Notes: generated by a model from the letters alone, not told the origin. Positions 12,937 to 23,272 are shown, counted from the first letter of the stretch. The stretch is 64,000 bases of DNA from Wolfiporia cocos (GCA_029448655.1 JACCLO010000008.1:2294001-2358000); one strand, 5' to 3'. Made by a program: numbers and translations.

Positions 12937-14277
12937 TCAAGAAGACAAGGAGAAGTTAGTGATTCCGCACAGAGGGATTCGACGTGACTTGCCTATGATC
13001 TGTTTCTCAGCACGGGACCGTCGAGGAAGTAGACCATCTTGAGATGCCAGCAAAACTCCAACACATAGCATGCAGTCACCATCGTGATGTACCGCGACAT
13101 CATGCAGGGCTACCCGATCAAAATGATATCTCTCCAATATCTGAAACAATGAAGTGAATAAACACTCAGGTACCGAGACCTTCCCTAACCCACAACGTAC
13201 TTTACCTGTCAAATCCTACGGCTAGTTATATTTCTGCTGAAAACGGACGAAGCAATGCATCACCTACGAATTTGAGCACACTACTTTCTTCAACGGATAG
13301 GAAGGCTATATGTCATATAGTGAGTATAAGGGGTGATAGCAGTACAAAAGCCACCTACTTGTATTATTGAAGCACCAGGCAATGGATAACACTCCTTCAT
13401 GTCTAATATCATTCCTCCACATACCATCTTGAGTTACCGCCTGCTTCACACCATCCTGGAAGTTGAGATCATGTCAGAACAATGACTGCACAGCATTGCA
13501 GAGTAATGATAATGCATCAATCCAACCTTGGTCCATATTCCAATGGTATTTGTCTGCCTCGTCAAAATATGATCACCACCGGGAGACCTCACAAACCACA
13601 GTTTCAGTATTGTGAAAGATGACAGATAAGATGAAAAGTAGATACCAGGCGACTTGTTTAACGAAACATTGGGTATGCGCAAGTACACAATATTGTTCGA
13701 GTGGTGCCTACTCCTAAATTAGCACAAGGTAGAGGTAAGTGCCGAACATTATTCTCGCCCTTCCACGGACCCTAAATAGTTTTGACGTGTGATCCCAGCT
13801 GATGAATGAACGTCAGAATCAGAATAGGCCACACAAGGCTACTGGGTGCCATACTCAGAGGTAGCTATATATTCACCATCCAGTGAGAAATGCAAGTGTT
13901 TAACGAGCGCAGTATGTGGTGTGAAAGCCTGCACGGCCTCTAATGACCTGAGCTGGGGAACAAGATTGGCCTTCTCAGCGGCCATTCTATTGGCCTTCGC
14001 AGTAGCAAGCTCCTTGCCGGCGAGTTTTGCAGATGAGTCTCAAATATTGCCACTACTCACGGTGCCTTTGGCATTTTGGCCTTGCAGAAAAGTCTTCATA
14101 ACGTTGTTTATCGCCACCGCCTTGCGAATAGTCACTCACCAACGATCACGTATGGTGGGGTTCGATTCCTTCTCTGGAGTAGTTGGATTGCTGAGAGTTG
14201 CAAATGGCCTCTCCGGGGTTGATGGGTCATACATAGATAGTATGGCACCCATCGATCCGAGAGATGCCATTCAGTGA
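12937..14277 (-). pseudogene. WD40-repeat protein remnant
   Basis: Separate minus-strand blocks read like exons of one WD40 protein. At about 13850-14030 there is QAFTPHTALVKHLHFSLDGE, preceded by an Ala/Lys-rich helix. At about 13550-13690 there is a SPGGDHILTRQTNTIGIWT blade. At about 12940-13150 there is RVALHDVAVHHDGDCMLCVG followed by SRAEKQII. The order is right for one gene, but in-frame stops interrupt the first block and links between blocks are not clean. It resembles the Gid7/WDR26-like WD40 proteins common in basidiomycetes. I call it a pseudogene, though a heavily spliced functional gene is not excluded. Confidence 0.55.
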
Positions 14278-14280
14278 TGT

Positions 14281-14903
14281 GTCTGTCTAGGCATCATAGG
14301 CGTTGAATAGCCAAGCGGAGAGGATGCTTCCTTGCTGCTGACATCCTCAGTTTTCTCTCTGTCGGAGGACATCATGGTACTCGTGCGCCTTACGCATGGC
14401 CCTCGAAAAGCCCTCGAGGTGGGCAAAGATAGCACCCCATGATTTCAGTAGCCAATGCCACATGCGCCATGCGATGGCTCGTGGCTCATACATAATCCAT
14501 TGCATGCCAGACATTGAGCAGACTTGCACTTTTGTCTCTGAGATGGCATCTGCAAGCCATTTATGCCCCTTATGCCGATCATAGATCAAGCGTTCGGAGA
14601 CGAATTATGCAGATACTGCCGCTAGACCGACACAGCTCGAGGTGGAGAATACTGAAGTGAGCATCCGTGTGACCTTATCCTGACAAGTCATTTGGCCAAA
14701 AGGAGTTATGATTTTGACACTATGAGTACTTACCTGTCCTGATGAATAGGCAAAGAGAACAAGCCCCATAGAGAAGGAGGGACTTCAGTCAATTATCTTA
14801 ATCTGCCAACTGCCTTTTGCTTAAGAAATCGCAGTTGCGAGCTAGGTTTGCATGCAGATTAATCTGCTAGCTGCGGCAGATTAATCTACTGTGACAATAA
14901 AAT
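14281..14903. other. Intergenic with short palindrome
   Basis: No supported gene; the ORF at 14347-14589 (minus) has no recognisable motif. A perfect 14 bp palindrome GCAGATTAATCTGC lies near 14853-14866, with a second near-copy about 15 nt downstream. Confidence 0.4.
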
Positions 14904-14990
14904 GGTACATCCAGGATTCGAACCAAGGACCTTAGCACAGATGAGAACAAGAGCATCACAGCATACATTAGCCAACTGAGCTATGGTGCA
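14904..14990 (-). ncRNA. tRNA-like / tRNA-derived SINE head
   Basis: Read on the minus strand, a perfect Pol III A box (TAGCTCAGTTGG, 14983-14972) and a perfect B box (GGTTCGAATCC, 14924-14914) are present. The A-to-B spacing is longer than in an intronless tRNA. The 7 bp acceptor stem does not pair and the T stem has a mismatch, so I read it as a tRNA pseudogene or SINE head rather than a working tRNA. A second A box on the opposite strand at 15284-15295 sits right beside the LTR. Confidence 0.5.
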
Positions 14991-15302
14991 ACTACTGTCT
15001 GCACACTTTTAGGAAATATATAGAGTATTTTGTAAACTTCATTTTCACAGTTTAATATCTTCCATAACACAAATACAAATGAATCTGTCTCTAAAGACAT
15101 TCCAGTGTATTCAACTTTCCCAATTGTGAGTTGCTCCAGGTCAGGCATGGTAAAAGAAGCTACCACTATCATTGATTTCTTTATGCTTGTTGTAGCAGTT
15201 AGTTGCCTTGATGATTTGCGGAAATTGTGTGTAAAATTTGTGTTATATATATTTTGATTGGTCAAATGTAACTGTTATCACTATGGCTCAGTGGGCTAAT
15301 TA

Positions 15303-15844
15303 TGTTATGGATCGAATATCCGTTCAACGCAAGATAACCAAGTCGAGTTACTCAGTGTATCGAGTAGCGCACTACTCGTCGGACTCCTTAGAGTCAGAGC
15401 GTCGATATACAAGCTGCAGGCTTAATTGCTTAAGCCTTTGAGAACAAGTATAAGATCCTTGTAATTCAACAAGGTCGAGCTGAGGAACTCGACCAGTATT
15501 TACATCAGGTTATATACTGCGGTTTGTTAATCAGGGTCATAGTGTCCTTGGTACTGCTACTATTAAGTCCGTCAGGCTAACGACATAAGTAATAAAGGAG
15601 AAGTGTTGCAGTTGAGCACAACAAGAGATGAAACGTAGAACTACTGTGGTTAGACACAGAATATCAGCTAGAACGCGATGCGAACGCGGAGAGTGGGCAT
15701 AGGGTTGTTATACATGAAACAGGGCCTACGGTTGAATGGAGGCCCCTAGAAATAGAGCGCTGGGTACGGCGGTTGAACGCTAAGTCCTTATACACGGTGA
15801 GGCGTCAAACGGAATATTCGAGTGTACCTGGTAGAACTGTAACA
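15303..15844 (-). repeat. Gypsy 3' LTR
   Basis: 542 bp, starting TGTTAT and ending GTAACA on the plus strand. By eye it differs at roughly 37 positions from the partner LTR at 22731-23272, nearly all transitions. On the minus strand it follows a G-rich polypurine tract at 15845-15862. Confidence 0.95.
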
Positions 15845-15862
15845 TCACCCCCCCCTCAAGCC
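15845..15862 (-). other. Polypurine tract
   Basis: Minus-strand GGCTTGAGGGGGGGGTGAT abuts the 3' LTR, the expected site for plus-strand priming in reverse transcription. Confidence 0.8.
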
Positions 15863-15889
15863 TTCATCGCCCTCGATGAAATCCAAGCT

Positions 15890-18800
15890 TCACGGCCACT
15901 CAGAGGGCCTCCGGGTCAGGGTCATTGTATCCCGCATCTGTATCGGGGAGCGGAGGCGTCGGAGGGGGGATCCATACCTGATATAGGGCGCACTCGCCGA
16001 CGCGATGTCCTGGCTGCGTGACTCTGCAGGTGGGGCATCTGTAATCGGGACAGTCGAGGACCCAATGCCAGGGGCTACCACATCGACGACAGGGCTCTTC
16101 GGCGGATGGTCGAGGTGGTGAGCGGGCTGAGGGGACGGAGCGAAGATACTCTCCTGATTCGTACCGCTGGTGGTGATGGTGGGCCCAGAGACGCTGTCGG
16201 AGCCAGGTAGGCAGCTGGTAAAGGGGTTCGTCCCATCCGTCCCTCCCTCGCTCCCATTCCTCCCGGGTAATGATCTCAACTGATGGAGATCTGTTGCTAA
16301 CTCCGTCGCTAGCAGCTGCAGAGGTCGGCGAGGGGGGAGCCCTACCATCGCCCGACCCCTCTCGAACTGGGCGTCGTTCATCATCTCGTGGATGCGGAGG
16401 AGGGCGCGCTGATTCTCGAGGTCGAGGTCCTGCGGGGGCGGTCGGTACGGCAGCGTCACGAGGTACCACATGACTGTATTCCATAAAATCGAATGGTTCT
16501 GCGATTCGATCCAGCTCGCCGTCGTCGAGTAACCAGGGGGGCATGGCTGGGACAGGGCTTCGCGTTCGTGGTAAGTGGGGCGGGCCCGCTTCGACCTCTG
16601 CGAATGCTCGCCGGATTCGCGATGGTGTCGACGCCCCGAGGTGGTCGATCCACTGACTGATGCACCGCCCAAGCCTCTGTCGCTGAAGGAGGGCTGTGCG
16701 CTCGAGTTGGACGATCCTCTCTGTGACGTCCTGGTACTGGTCGAATATGTCGGTGAGTTCCTGTACGAGTTCAAATCGATCGGTCCAGGGGGTCGCCTGC
16801 CCTCCGGGGGGGATGTCGGACCTGTGCCAGGTGAGCGCATGCCTGATGCGGACGTGGGCATCCTCCGAGCAGCCGTAACACCTGCCTGTCTGGTACCCCA
16901 TGCGGACTGCGAGGGATCGCCGCATCGTTGGGGCGGTAGGTCGCTCAGACGGGCTAGTTGTAGGGAGTGGCGTCGACATGCTATTTCTTCGACCTGCCAG
17001 GCCTTGGTCTTCGTCCTCTTGCTTTTAAACTCCCTGAGGACATCCGGGGAATTCTTTAAACTGGCTTCGCCTTCCCATGAGTCTTCCGCCGATGGGTAGC
17101 CTTTCCAGTGGACGAGGTATTGCTTCTTTCCTCGGTATTGTCGTTGGTTCAGGATGGCTTCGACTTCATACTCTGCTTCCCCGTCGACTAATTCCGGGGG
17201 CGGCTTCATATGATTGGGTCCGTGCACCCTTGTCTCATTGAACGGCTTCAGTAGGGCTGCATGGAAGACCGGATGTACCTTCCATCGCGGTGGTAGGGCT
17301 AGTCGATAAGTTACATTCCCAAGCTTTTCAGTGATAGTGAATGGTCCCTCCCTTTTGGGGGCGAGCTTCCGAGATTTGTATGGGAGGTGGAGGTTCTTGG
17401 CATCGAGCCAGACCTTGTCCCCTTTGTCGAATTTAGGGAGGTCTTGTAGGGTCCTTCCTGCCATTCGCTTCTGCATTAGCTCATGAGCGGCAATTGCCTT
17501 TTCCCTTGCTTCTCGTGCGGCTTTTAATCGGTCAGCTGCTGCTGGTACCTGGGTGGTTTTAACTTCGTCTGGTAATCCTCTCGGGATGTATCCCATGATT
17601 ACTTCTGTAGGGGCAGGCCGCCCCTCCGTCCTTCGTGTGTTGTGAGCGAATTCTACGTCTGCTAATCGCGTTGCCCAAAGTCTTGGGTCGTTCATACAGT
17701 ATATGCGCAGGTAGACTTCGATTTGTTGGTTCATTCTTTCTGTCTGTCCATCTGTCTGTGGGTGATAGGCCGTGCTGAGGGCGGACTCGATTCCAAGGAC
17801 TTTACAGAGTCCTTGAAAGAGCTTGGACGCGAATTGCGGTCCTCGATCGGATATGATTTTTCGGGGGAGTCCATACTTCGAATAGATTTGCCGATGGAAT
17901 ATGTCAGCTGCCCCTTCGCTGGTGATGGTCTTGCTGCATGGGGTTAACGATATCGCCTTGGACGACCCATGATTGACGATGACCATGATCGAGTCATACT
18001 TCCCTACCGGGGGAAGGTCCGTGATGAAGTCAACTGAGCATTGTGAAAAGGGGAGGGCATCCTTTTTTGTCGGAATCGGTTGTAGTGGCGGCTTCGTCGG
18101 GTTTCTGTCGGGTTTCATTTGCTGACATATGGCGCACCCTTTGACGTATTCTGCCACCGTTTTTCGGAGATCAGGCCACCAGAAGTGTTCCTGTACTTTT
18201 AGCGTCGTTCCCCAGATTCCGGGGTGACCTGCTGCGATTGGATCGTGATATCTAGAGACCACATCCCTTCTCAGGGCAGGGTCTCTGGGAACATACATTC
18301 GTCCTTTGTACAAGAGGACTCCTTCGCTGAAATGCCAGTCTTCCATTTCTGTCCTCAAAGGGGCAGTCTCTCCTTGTTCCAGGGCGCGGAGAGCCTGTTC
18401 CGCAATCGGGTCGAAAGGCTTCGCGATCTTGATCCGATCGATGATCGGTATCTCGATGGCGTGGACAAACAGTTCGTCAGGTAACATGAGGATGTTTTCG
18501 TTGTCATGTTCCGAGTCGTCTAGGTTCAGGAGACGCGAGAGAGTGTCTGCCATTATTAATTTCTTTCTGGGTACGTGCTGTAGGCGGATGTCGAACTGGG
18601 ACAGCAGGAGGTGCCATCTTGCCTGTCGCCGATTCAATCTCTGAGCGCTTCGCCAATATGTAAGGTTCTGGTGATCGCTTCTGATCAGAATCTGGTGTGG
18701 TGCTCCTTCTAGAAGGTGGCGCCATTCTTCAAGAGCGCGGACTATTCCGAGAAGTTCCCGATCGTAGATTTCATAGTTTCGTTCAGCTGCGGTTAGGAAT

Positions 18801-21060
18801 TGAGAGAGGTAGCCTACTGGCCGTTCATTCCCTTCGTCATCTTTCTGTTTGAGTACCGCCCCAAGGGCGTACTGGGATGCATCTGTTTCGAGGATAAATG
18901 GTTTCGTTTTATCGGGGAGTGACAAGGCCGGGGCTTTTACGAATTGGCCCTTCAAGAATTCGAAGGCCTTCTCTTCTCAATCAGTCCACTTGAAACCATT
19001 CCCGGTTGCAGTCTTTGTGAGGTCGATGAGTGGTCGGGCATGTGTGGAGTAATGATCGATGAATTTTCGGTAGAAGTTTGCGAAGCCTAGGAAGGAGCGG
19101 ACCCCCTTAACATTCTGTGGGGCGGGCCACTTCCGAATTCCTTGGAGCTTGGCTGGGTCCATCTGGACGTGTCCTGGGGCGATTACCAGCCCTAGGAATT
19201 CCACCTTGTCAACTCCGAAAGCGCATTTCTCTGGTTTCACAAACAACTTGTTGTTGGCGAGTTTCCGCAGAATCCGTCGTTCTCGCTCTTGGTGCGTATT
19301 CCGATCTGGGGAAAAGATGAGGATGTCGTCCATGTACACCACCACCCATCCCTCTGCTATTTCTTCCTTGAGGATTTTGTTCATCATGGATTGGAATGTA
19401 GCGGGTGAATTGCACATCCCAAAGAACATTACAGTGGGCTCGTAGAGGCCTCCATTCGTCTTGAACGCACCCTTCCATTGGTCGCCTTCTTTGATCCGCA
19501 CATTATTGTACCCTGCTCGCAGGTCCATTTTGGTGAAAATTTTCGCCCCCTTCAGTTTTTCGATAAGTTCGGATATTAAGGGTAAGGGATATGCGTTCTT
19601 GATCGTTCCCTCATTCAGATACCTGTAGTCTTGGCAGGGTCTCAGGCCTCCATCTTTTTTCGGGACAAAGAAAGCGGGGGAGGCCATCGGAGACTTCGAT
19701 GGTCGGATAAAACCTTTTGCGAGATTTTCTTCTAAGAATTCGTCCATGGCTTTCTGTTCCCTGGGGGACAGCGCATAAACCTTGCAGTCTCGTGGTACGA
19801 AGTCGGGTTTTAGTTCGATGGCATGGTCCCAGGGTCTCGAAGGTGGGAAGGAGGCAGCTGCCAATTTGCTGAAGACTTTCGCAAAGTCCTTCAGGTGCTC
19901 GGGGAGGATTGTTTCGTCAGTGCTTTTTCCTGTCATTCCCGCGAATTCTTGAGATTTGGTCATAGCCTTTCGAACGCAGGAGAGTTGTGCGATCCTTTTC
20001 CTGAACCTGTGTTTGGTTTCGGTTCGCGGGGCAGTCAACTTCCTTTTCATTTTGATAAACCTTCGTAGGAGTTGGTGTTCTTCTTCGGAGGGTAGCTCCT
20101 TCGAGGGGTCCTCTGAACTAGGGTCCTTTGGTGTTTCTTCTTTGTCGGTGGAGCCAAAGCCTTTCTCTCCTCGGTTAGTCTCGTCGAGTTCTTCGACCTG
20201 AATTATATTGGGGGTTATGGCTTGCTCGAATATAATCTGTGCAATCCTCATTCCAGGAATGATGCGGTGGGTGGTCGTCGATTGGTTGAATAGTATGACT
20301 TGGACCTCTCCTCTGTAGTCGGGGTCGATGACGCCTCCTCCTACTGTCAGGCCGTGCCTGAGAGTGAGGCCTGATCGGGAGGCGATCCTTCCATAGGATC
20401 CCTTCGGGATTTTCATATGGACTCTGGTGGGGATTGCCTTCCATCCTCCGGGGGCTATCTCTTCTGGTTTAGAGGCATAGAGGTCATAGCCGATGGCTCC
20501 ATCGGTTCCGCGGGTTGGTAGTTTTCCTTCGGGTGTAATGGTCATTTCGACCGTATCGAGGCGAAGAGTGACGTCTGCGCTTCGGTTTTTTTCTGGGGTT
20601 TCGTTAGGGGTGACGTCGACCTTCCCCTTGGCCCAATCGATTTTGGGTCCTTCCTTCTTTAGCCAATTATATCCAAGGATCATGTCTTCCTTTCCGATGT
20701 TTCCGACGAGGAAGTGGATCTTGCGTTTCTTTCCTCCGTATCTGATAGCGAGGACTACTTCTCGATCTATCTGTCCATCTTTATTGATGGTTCCATCAAC
20801 GTTACGAATGGTGATGGGGTTCTTGATTGGTCGGGTCAGGATCCTGTGTCGAATGACGAGTTTTGGGTGGATGAGGGAGGACATAGCTCCTGAGTCGATG
20901 AGGGCATTTACTGTCACGGGTTTCTGCAGCTCCAGGGTTATAGGGATGAATAGCGATCTGTCGCGTTCATACGGTGTAATTACATGGGCTGCACTTTCGG
21001 GAGGTAAGACCGTGCGCTTCCTCCCTACTCGAAATCCTGCTCGTCGAGAATTTGGGCGAG
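15890..21060 (-). pseudogene. pol: Gypsy pol: PR-dUTPase-RT-RH-IN-chromodomain, with internal stop
   Basis: The frame overlaps the end of gag in the -1 frame (the open frame passes 21060). Protease: ALIDSGAMSSLI near 20900. A dUTPase-like domain at about 20540-20145 shows all five motifs: GAIGYDLYA, GRIASRSGL, GGGVIDPDYRGEV, RIAQIIF and RGEKGFGSTD. Reverse transcriptase follows, with the YMDD box at 19336-19325. A TGA at 18979-18977 interrupts the RT/RNase H junction, and the same frame resumes at once. RNase H: FILETDASQYALG. Integrase: HHCC zinc domain (H...CAICQ), then the D,D-35-E core (VDFITD, IISDRGPQF, TDGQTER). A chromodomain lies at about 17170-17027 (YEVEAILNQRQYRGKKQYLV, then HWKGY). 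After it the frame stays open to 15890 but overlaps ORF3 and is probably not meaningful. Confidence 0.92.
15900..16979 (-). CDS. Third ORF of the gypsy element, zinc-knuckle protein
   Basis: 359-residue ORF lying in a different frame from pol and starting about 50 nt after the chromodomain. Its C-terminal part holds a CX2CX4HX4C knuckle (CRRCGSPWHWVLDC) immediately followed by a second Cys/His cluster (CPTCRVTQPGHRVGEC). Another CX2C pair (RCYGCSEDAH) is near residue 35. The middle has a helical segment (ELVQELTDIFDQYQDVTERI) and a Pro/Arg-rich region. Gag-like nucleic-acid binding is the obvious inference, but Gag already exists upstream, so the role is unknown. The pol frame also stays open across this region; composition and the ordered zinc ligands favour this frame as the coding one. 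Confidence 0.65.
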   Translation of the reverse strand: MSTPLPTTSPSERPTAPTMRRSLAVRMGYQTGRCYGCSEDAHVRIRHALTWHRSDIPPGGQATPWTDRFELVQELTDIFDQYQDVTERIVQLERTALLQRQRLGRCISQWIDHLGASTPSRIRRAFAEVEAGPPHLPRTRSPVPAMPPWLLDDGELDRIAEPFDFMEYSHVVPRDAAVPTAPAGPRPRESARPPPHPRDDERRPVREGSGDGRAPPSPTSAAASDGVSNRSPSVEIITREEWERGRDGWDEPLYQLPTWLRQRLWAHHHHQRYESGEYLRSVPSARSPPRPSAEEPCRRCGSPWHWVLDCPDYRCPTCRVTQPGHRVGECALYQVWIPPPTPPLPDTDAGYNDPDPEAL

Positions 21061-22686
21061 GTATGAGGGGTTCTTAACCCTGAGAACCCTGATTGCATTG
21101 ACCGCTTCTTCTATGGCGGTCGCTCCATTGCTGTCTTCATCATCTGTGTTTTCTTCGACTTCCTTGATATGAGTTGTGGAGGTGTCTTCCTCGGCTTTCC
21201 AGGCTTTTCCCCTGGTGGTGGGTTTCTTCTTTCGTTTGGGGCAGTTGCTGGAGAGATGGCCTTTCTCCTTGCAGTTGAAGCAGCGTCCTTCGGTTTGGAG
21301 CCTGCGACGTTCTTCTGTGGACATCCGATCGATATCCATCGCGTTCGGATCTTTAGTCGGGGCTGCTGTGGTCGAGGTACTCTGAGCCTTGGCTCGCCAT
21401 TGCGGCTTCTTCTTATCGTTCCCTCGTCCCTTGATGAAGGTGTTATAATTGTTTTCGTTGATGGATGCTTGTTTCATCCATTCGGTAAGGGTGACGACGG
21501 GGGGAACGATATTTATGATGTGGGTTACCAGCGTGGGTCGAATAGCTCTCTTGTGTGCTGTGACGAAGAGAGGGTCGCAGTGTACACGGTCTAACCCTGT
21601 TTTTCCTACAAGGTTGTCGAATTCGATATTGAAATCATCGATGCTCTTCTTGTCTTGTTTGAGATCAAAGAGATCGTCGTTGGTTTTTTGTTTTTCTTCA
21701 ATCGGTTCGAAGGCTGCATCGAATTCGGCGCTGAACTGGGCCAGCGGGGGCAACACGAACGCCCGGGTGATCGGGTCGGTGTATTTGGCGTAGTAGTTTT
21801 CTTTCCATTGGTTCACCCAGTCACTTCCCTTGATGTATGACATGATGAAGAGGATCTTCTGGTCGTCGGACTGATAGTCTGCTGCGAACATGGTGAACCA
21901 GGTGTTGCAGTCATTCTTGAAGCTCTGTAGCTTCTTTCGTTCCCCTTTGAACGGTTCGGGGGTGGCGAGCTTTATGCGATTTCCTCTGGCTGGCTGAGGG
22001 GCCTGAGCACCCCAGCCTAGCGGGGCTCCTCCTCCTGGTGGGCCTCCGCCTCCTGGTGGGCCTCCGCCTCCACCTCCTGGCGGTCCTGCTGGATTGCCTC
22101 CTGCGCCGCCTGCTGGATTGCCGCCGCCGCCCGGGGGACCTCCGCCCCCTGCGCCGCCTGGGGGACCTCCCCCTCCAGGAAGGCCTCCTCCTCCAGGAAT
22201 TCCTGTTCCGGAGGGGTTTTCTCCGACAGGATGGCTAGGGAGCGGATTATTAGCCGGCGGAGGGTTAGGGGCCATTCCCCCTGCGCCCTGGCTTGCGCCT
22301 GCGCTTCCTGGAATAGTACTGCCGCCCATGGCTGTACCTGCCACACCCATGGTTCCTCCGGCAGAGGGGGTGTTCGTCGTCTGTCCTCCCTGTTGTTGTC
22401 CATCAGCTCGGTGGATGGTAAGCGTCGGTGTCATAATATCAATGACTGTTCCAAACTGCTCGAACGTGGCACGTGTCTGATCCCAGGGATCGTTCAAAGA
22501 TGGGGGAACCTGTACCCAAGTGGGCGAAAGCCTGTCTGGGGACGGGGTGGTGAGGTATCCTCCTTTCGTGAAGAATCCTGCTGGGGGATCTCTCCACTCG
22601 TATTTCTCTTCGTAAGAGATTCGTCGGTATGCTTCAGGGAGTATTTCAATCAACCTGGTTGGGAGATCCGGGTCGAATCGTTGCAT
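21025..22686 (-). CDS. gag: Gypsy gag polyprotein
   Basis: 553 residues from the ATG at 22686, the first downstream of the LTR; an in-frame ATG at 22758 lies inside the LTR and is unlikely. A long Gly/Pro-rich tract (PPGGGG-type) spans roughly residues 120-225. A capsid-like region (LATPEPFKGERKKLQSFKND) follows. The CX2CX4HX4C zinc knuckle CFNCKEKGHLSSNC is at residues 469-482, before a basic KRKKK stretch. The stop TAG at 21025 overlaps the open pol frame, implying a -1 frameshift for Gag-Pol. Confidence 0.93.
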   Translation of the reverse strand: MQRFDPDLPTRLIEILPEAYRRISYEEKYEWRDPPAGFFTKGGYLTTPSPDRLSPTWVQVPPSLNDPWDQTRATFEQFGTVIDIMTPTLTIHRADGQQQGGQTTNTPSAGGTMGVAGTAMGGSTIPGSAGASQGAGGMAPNPPPANNPLPSHPVGENPSGTGIPGGGGLPGGGGPPGGAGGGGPPGGGGNPAGGAGGNPAGPPGGGGGGPPGGGGPPGGGAPLGWGAQAPQPARGNRIKLATPEPFKGERKKLQSFKNDCNTWFTMFAADYQSDDQKILFIMSYIKGSDWVNQWKENYYAKYTDPITRAFVLPPLAQFSAEFDAAFEPIEEKQKTNDDLFDLKQDKKSIDDFNIEFDNLVGKTGLDRVHCDPLFVTAHKRAIRPTLVTHIINIVPPVVTLTEWMKQASINENNYNTFIKGRGNDKKKPQWRAKAQSTSTTAAPTKDPNAMDIDRMSTEERRRLQTEGRCFNCKEKGHLSSNCPKRKKKPTTRGKAWKAEEDTSTTHIKEVEENTDDEDSNGATAIEEAVNAIRVLRVKNPSYLAQILDEQDFE

Positions 22687-22718
22687 AGGCTTGCACTTCG
22701 GTGAGTGAGCTTTGTTAG

Positions 22719-22729
22719 AGCTCGACCTT
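22719..22729 (-). other. Primer-binding site, apparently self-primed
   Basis: Within two bases after the 5' LTR the minus strand reads AAGGTCGAGCT. It has no TGG start and resembles no tRNA 3' end. It is an exact complement of AGCTCGACCTT inside the LTR (minus strand, near 22911-22901), which lies about 35 nt downstream of a TATATAA box. The layout matches Tf1/sushi-type self-priming. Confidence 0.65.
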
Positions 22730-22730
22730 C

Positions 22731-23272
22731 TGTTACGGATCGAATATCCGTTCAACACAAAATAACTAAGTCGAGTTACTCAGCGTATCGAGTAGCGCAC
22801 TACTCGTCAGACTCCTCTGAGTCAGAGCGTCGATATACAAGCTGCAGGCTTAATTGCTTAAGCCTTTGAGAACGAGTATAAGATCCTTGAATTCAACAAG
22901 GTCGAGCTGAGGAACTCGACCGATATTTACATCAGGTTATATACTGCGATCCGTTAATCGGGGTCATAGTGTCTTTGGTACTACTACTATTAAGTCCGTC
23001 GGGCTAACGATATAAGTAATAAGGGAGAAGCGTTGCGGTTGAGCGCAACAAGGGATGAAACATGGAACTACTGTGGTTGGACACAGAATATCAGCTAGAA
23101 CGAGATGCGGACGCAGAGAATGGGCATAGGGTTGTTATACATGAAACAGGGCCTACGGTTGAGCGGAGGCCCCCTAGAAATAGAGCGCTGGGTACAGCGG
23201 TTGAACGCTAAGTCCTTATACACGGTGAGGCGTCAAACAGAATATTCGAGTGTACCTGGTAGAACTGTAACA
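22731..23272 (-). repeat. Gypsy 5' LTR with promoter
   Basis: 542 bp, TGTTAC...GTAACA. On the minus strand a TATATAA box (near 22946-22940) precedes the AGCTCGACCTT segment predicted to be the 5' end of the transcript. It is inserted in, or recombined next to, coding sequence of the broken gene at 23273-24380. Confidence 0.93.

Larger units (their letters stand above)
15303..23272 (-). mobile_element. Ty3/gypsy LTR retrotransposon (chromovirus-like), 7,970 bp
   Basis: Complete LTR-to-LTR element on the minus strand. Order in the transcript: 5' LTR (23272-22731), a primer-binding region, gag, pol (protease, dUTPase, reverse transcriptase, RNase H, integrase, chromodomain), an overlapping third ORF, polypurine tract, 3' LTR. 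The gene order (integrase after RT/RNase H) and the chromodomain place it in Ty3/gypsy. The 5 bp on either outer flank do not match (AATTA at 15298-15302, CTTTC at 23273-23277), so no target duplication remains. A premature stop in pol and about 7% LTR divergence mark it as an old, probably inactive copy. Confidence 0.95.

Noticed and set aside
13846..14277. 143-codon plus-strand ORF with a hydrophobic stretch
   Set aside because: It is the antisense shadow of the WD40 remnant on the minus strand.
15890..16979. C-terminal 360 codons of pol after the chromodomain
   Set aside because: Open only because the region is GC rich and overlaps ORF3; no domain, and the zinc ligands are in the other frame.
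21169..22758. Plus-strand Gly/Pro/Leu-rich ORFs opposite gag
   Set aside because: Shadows of the low-complexity gag frame; no start context or motif.
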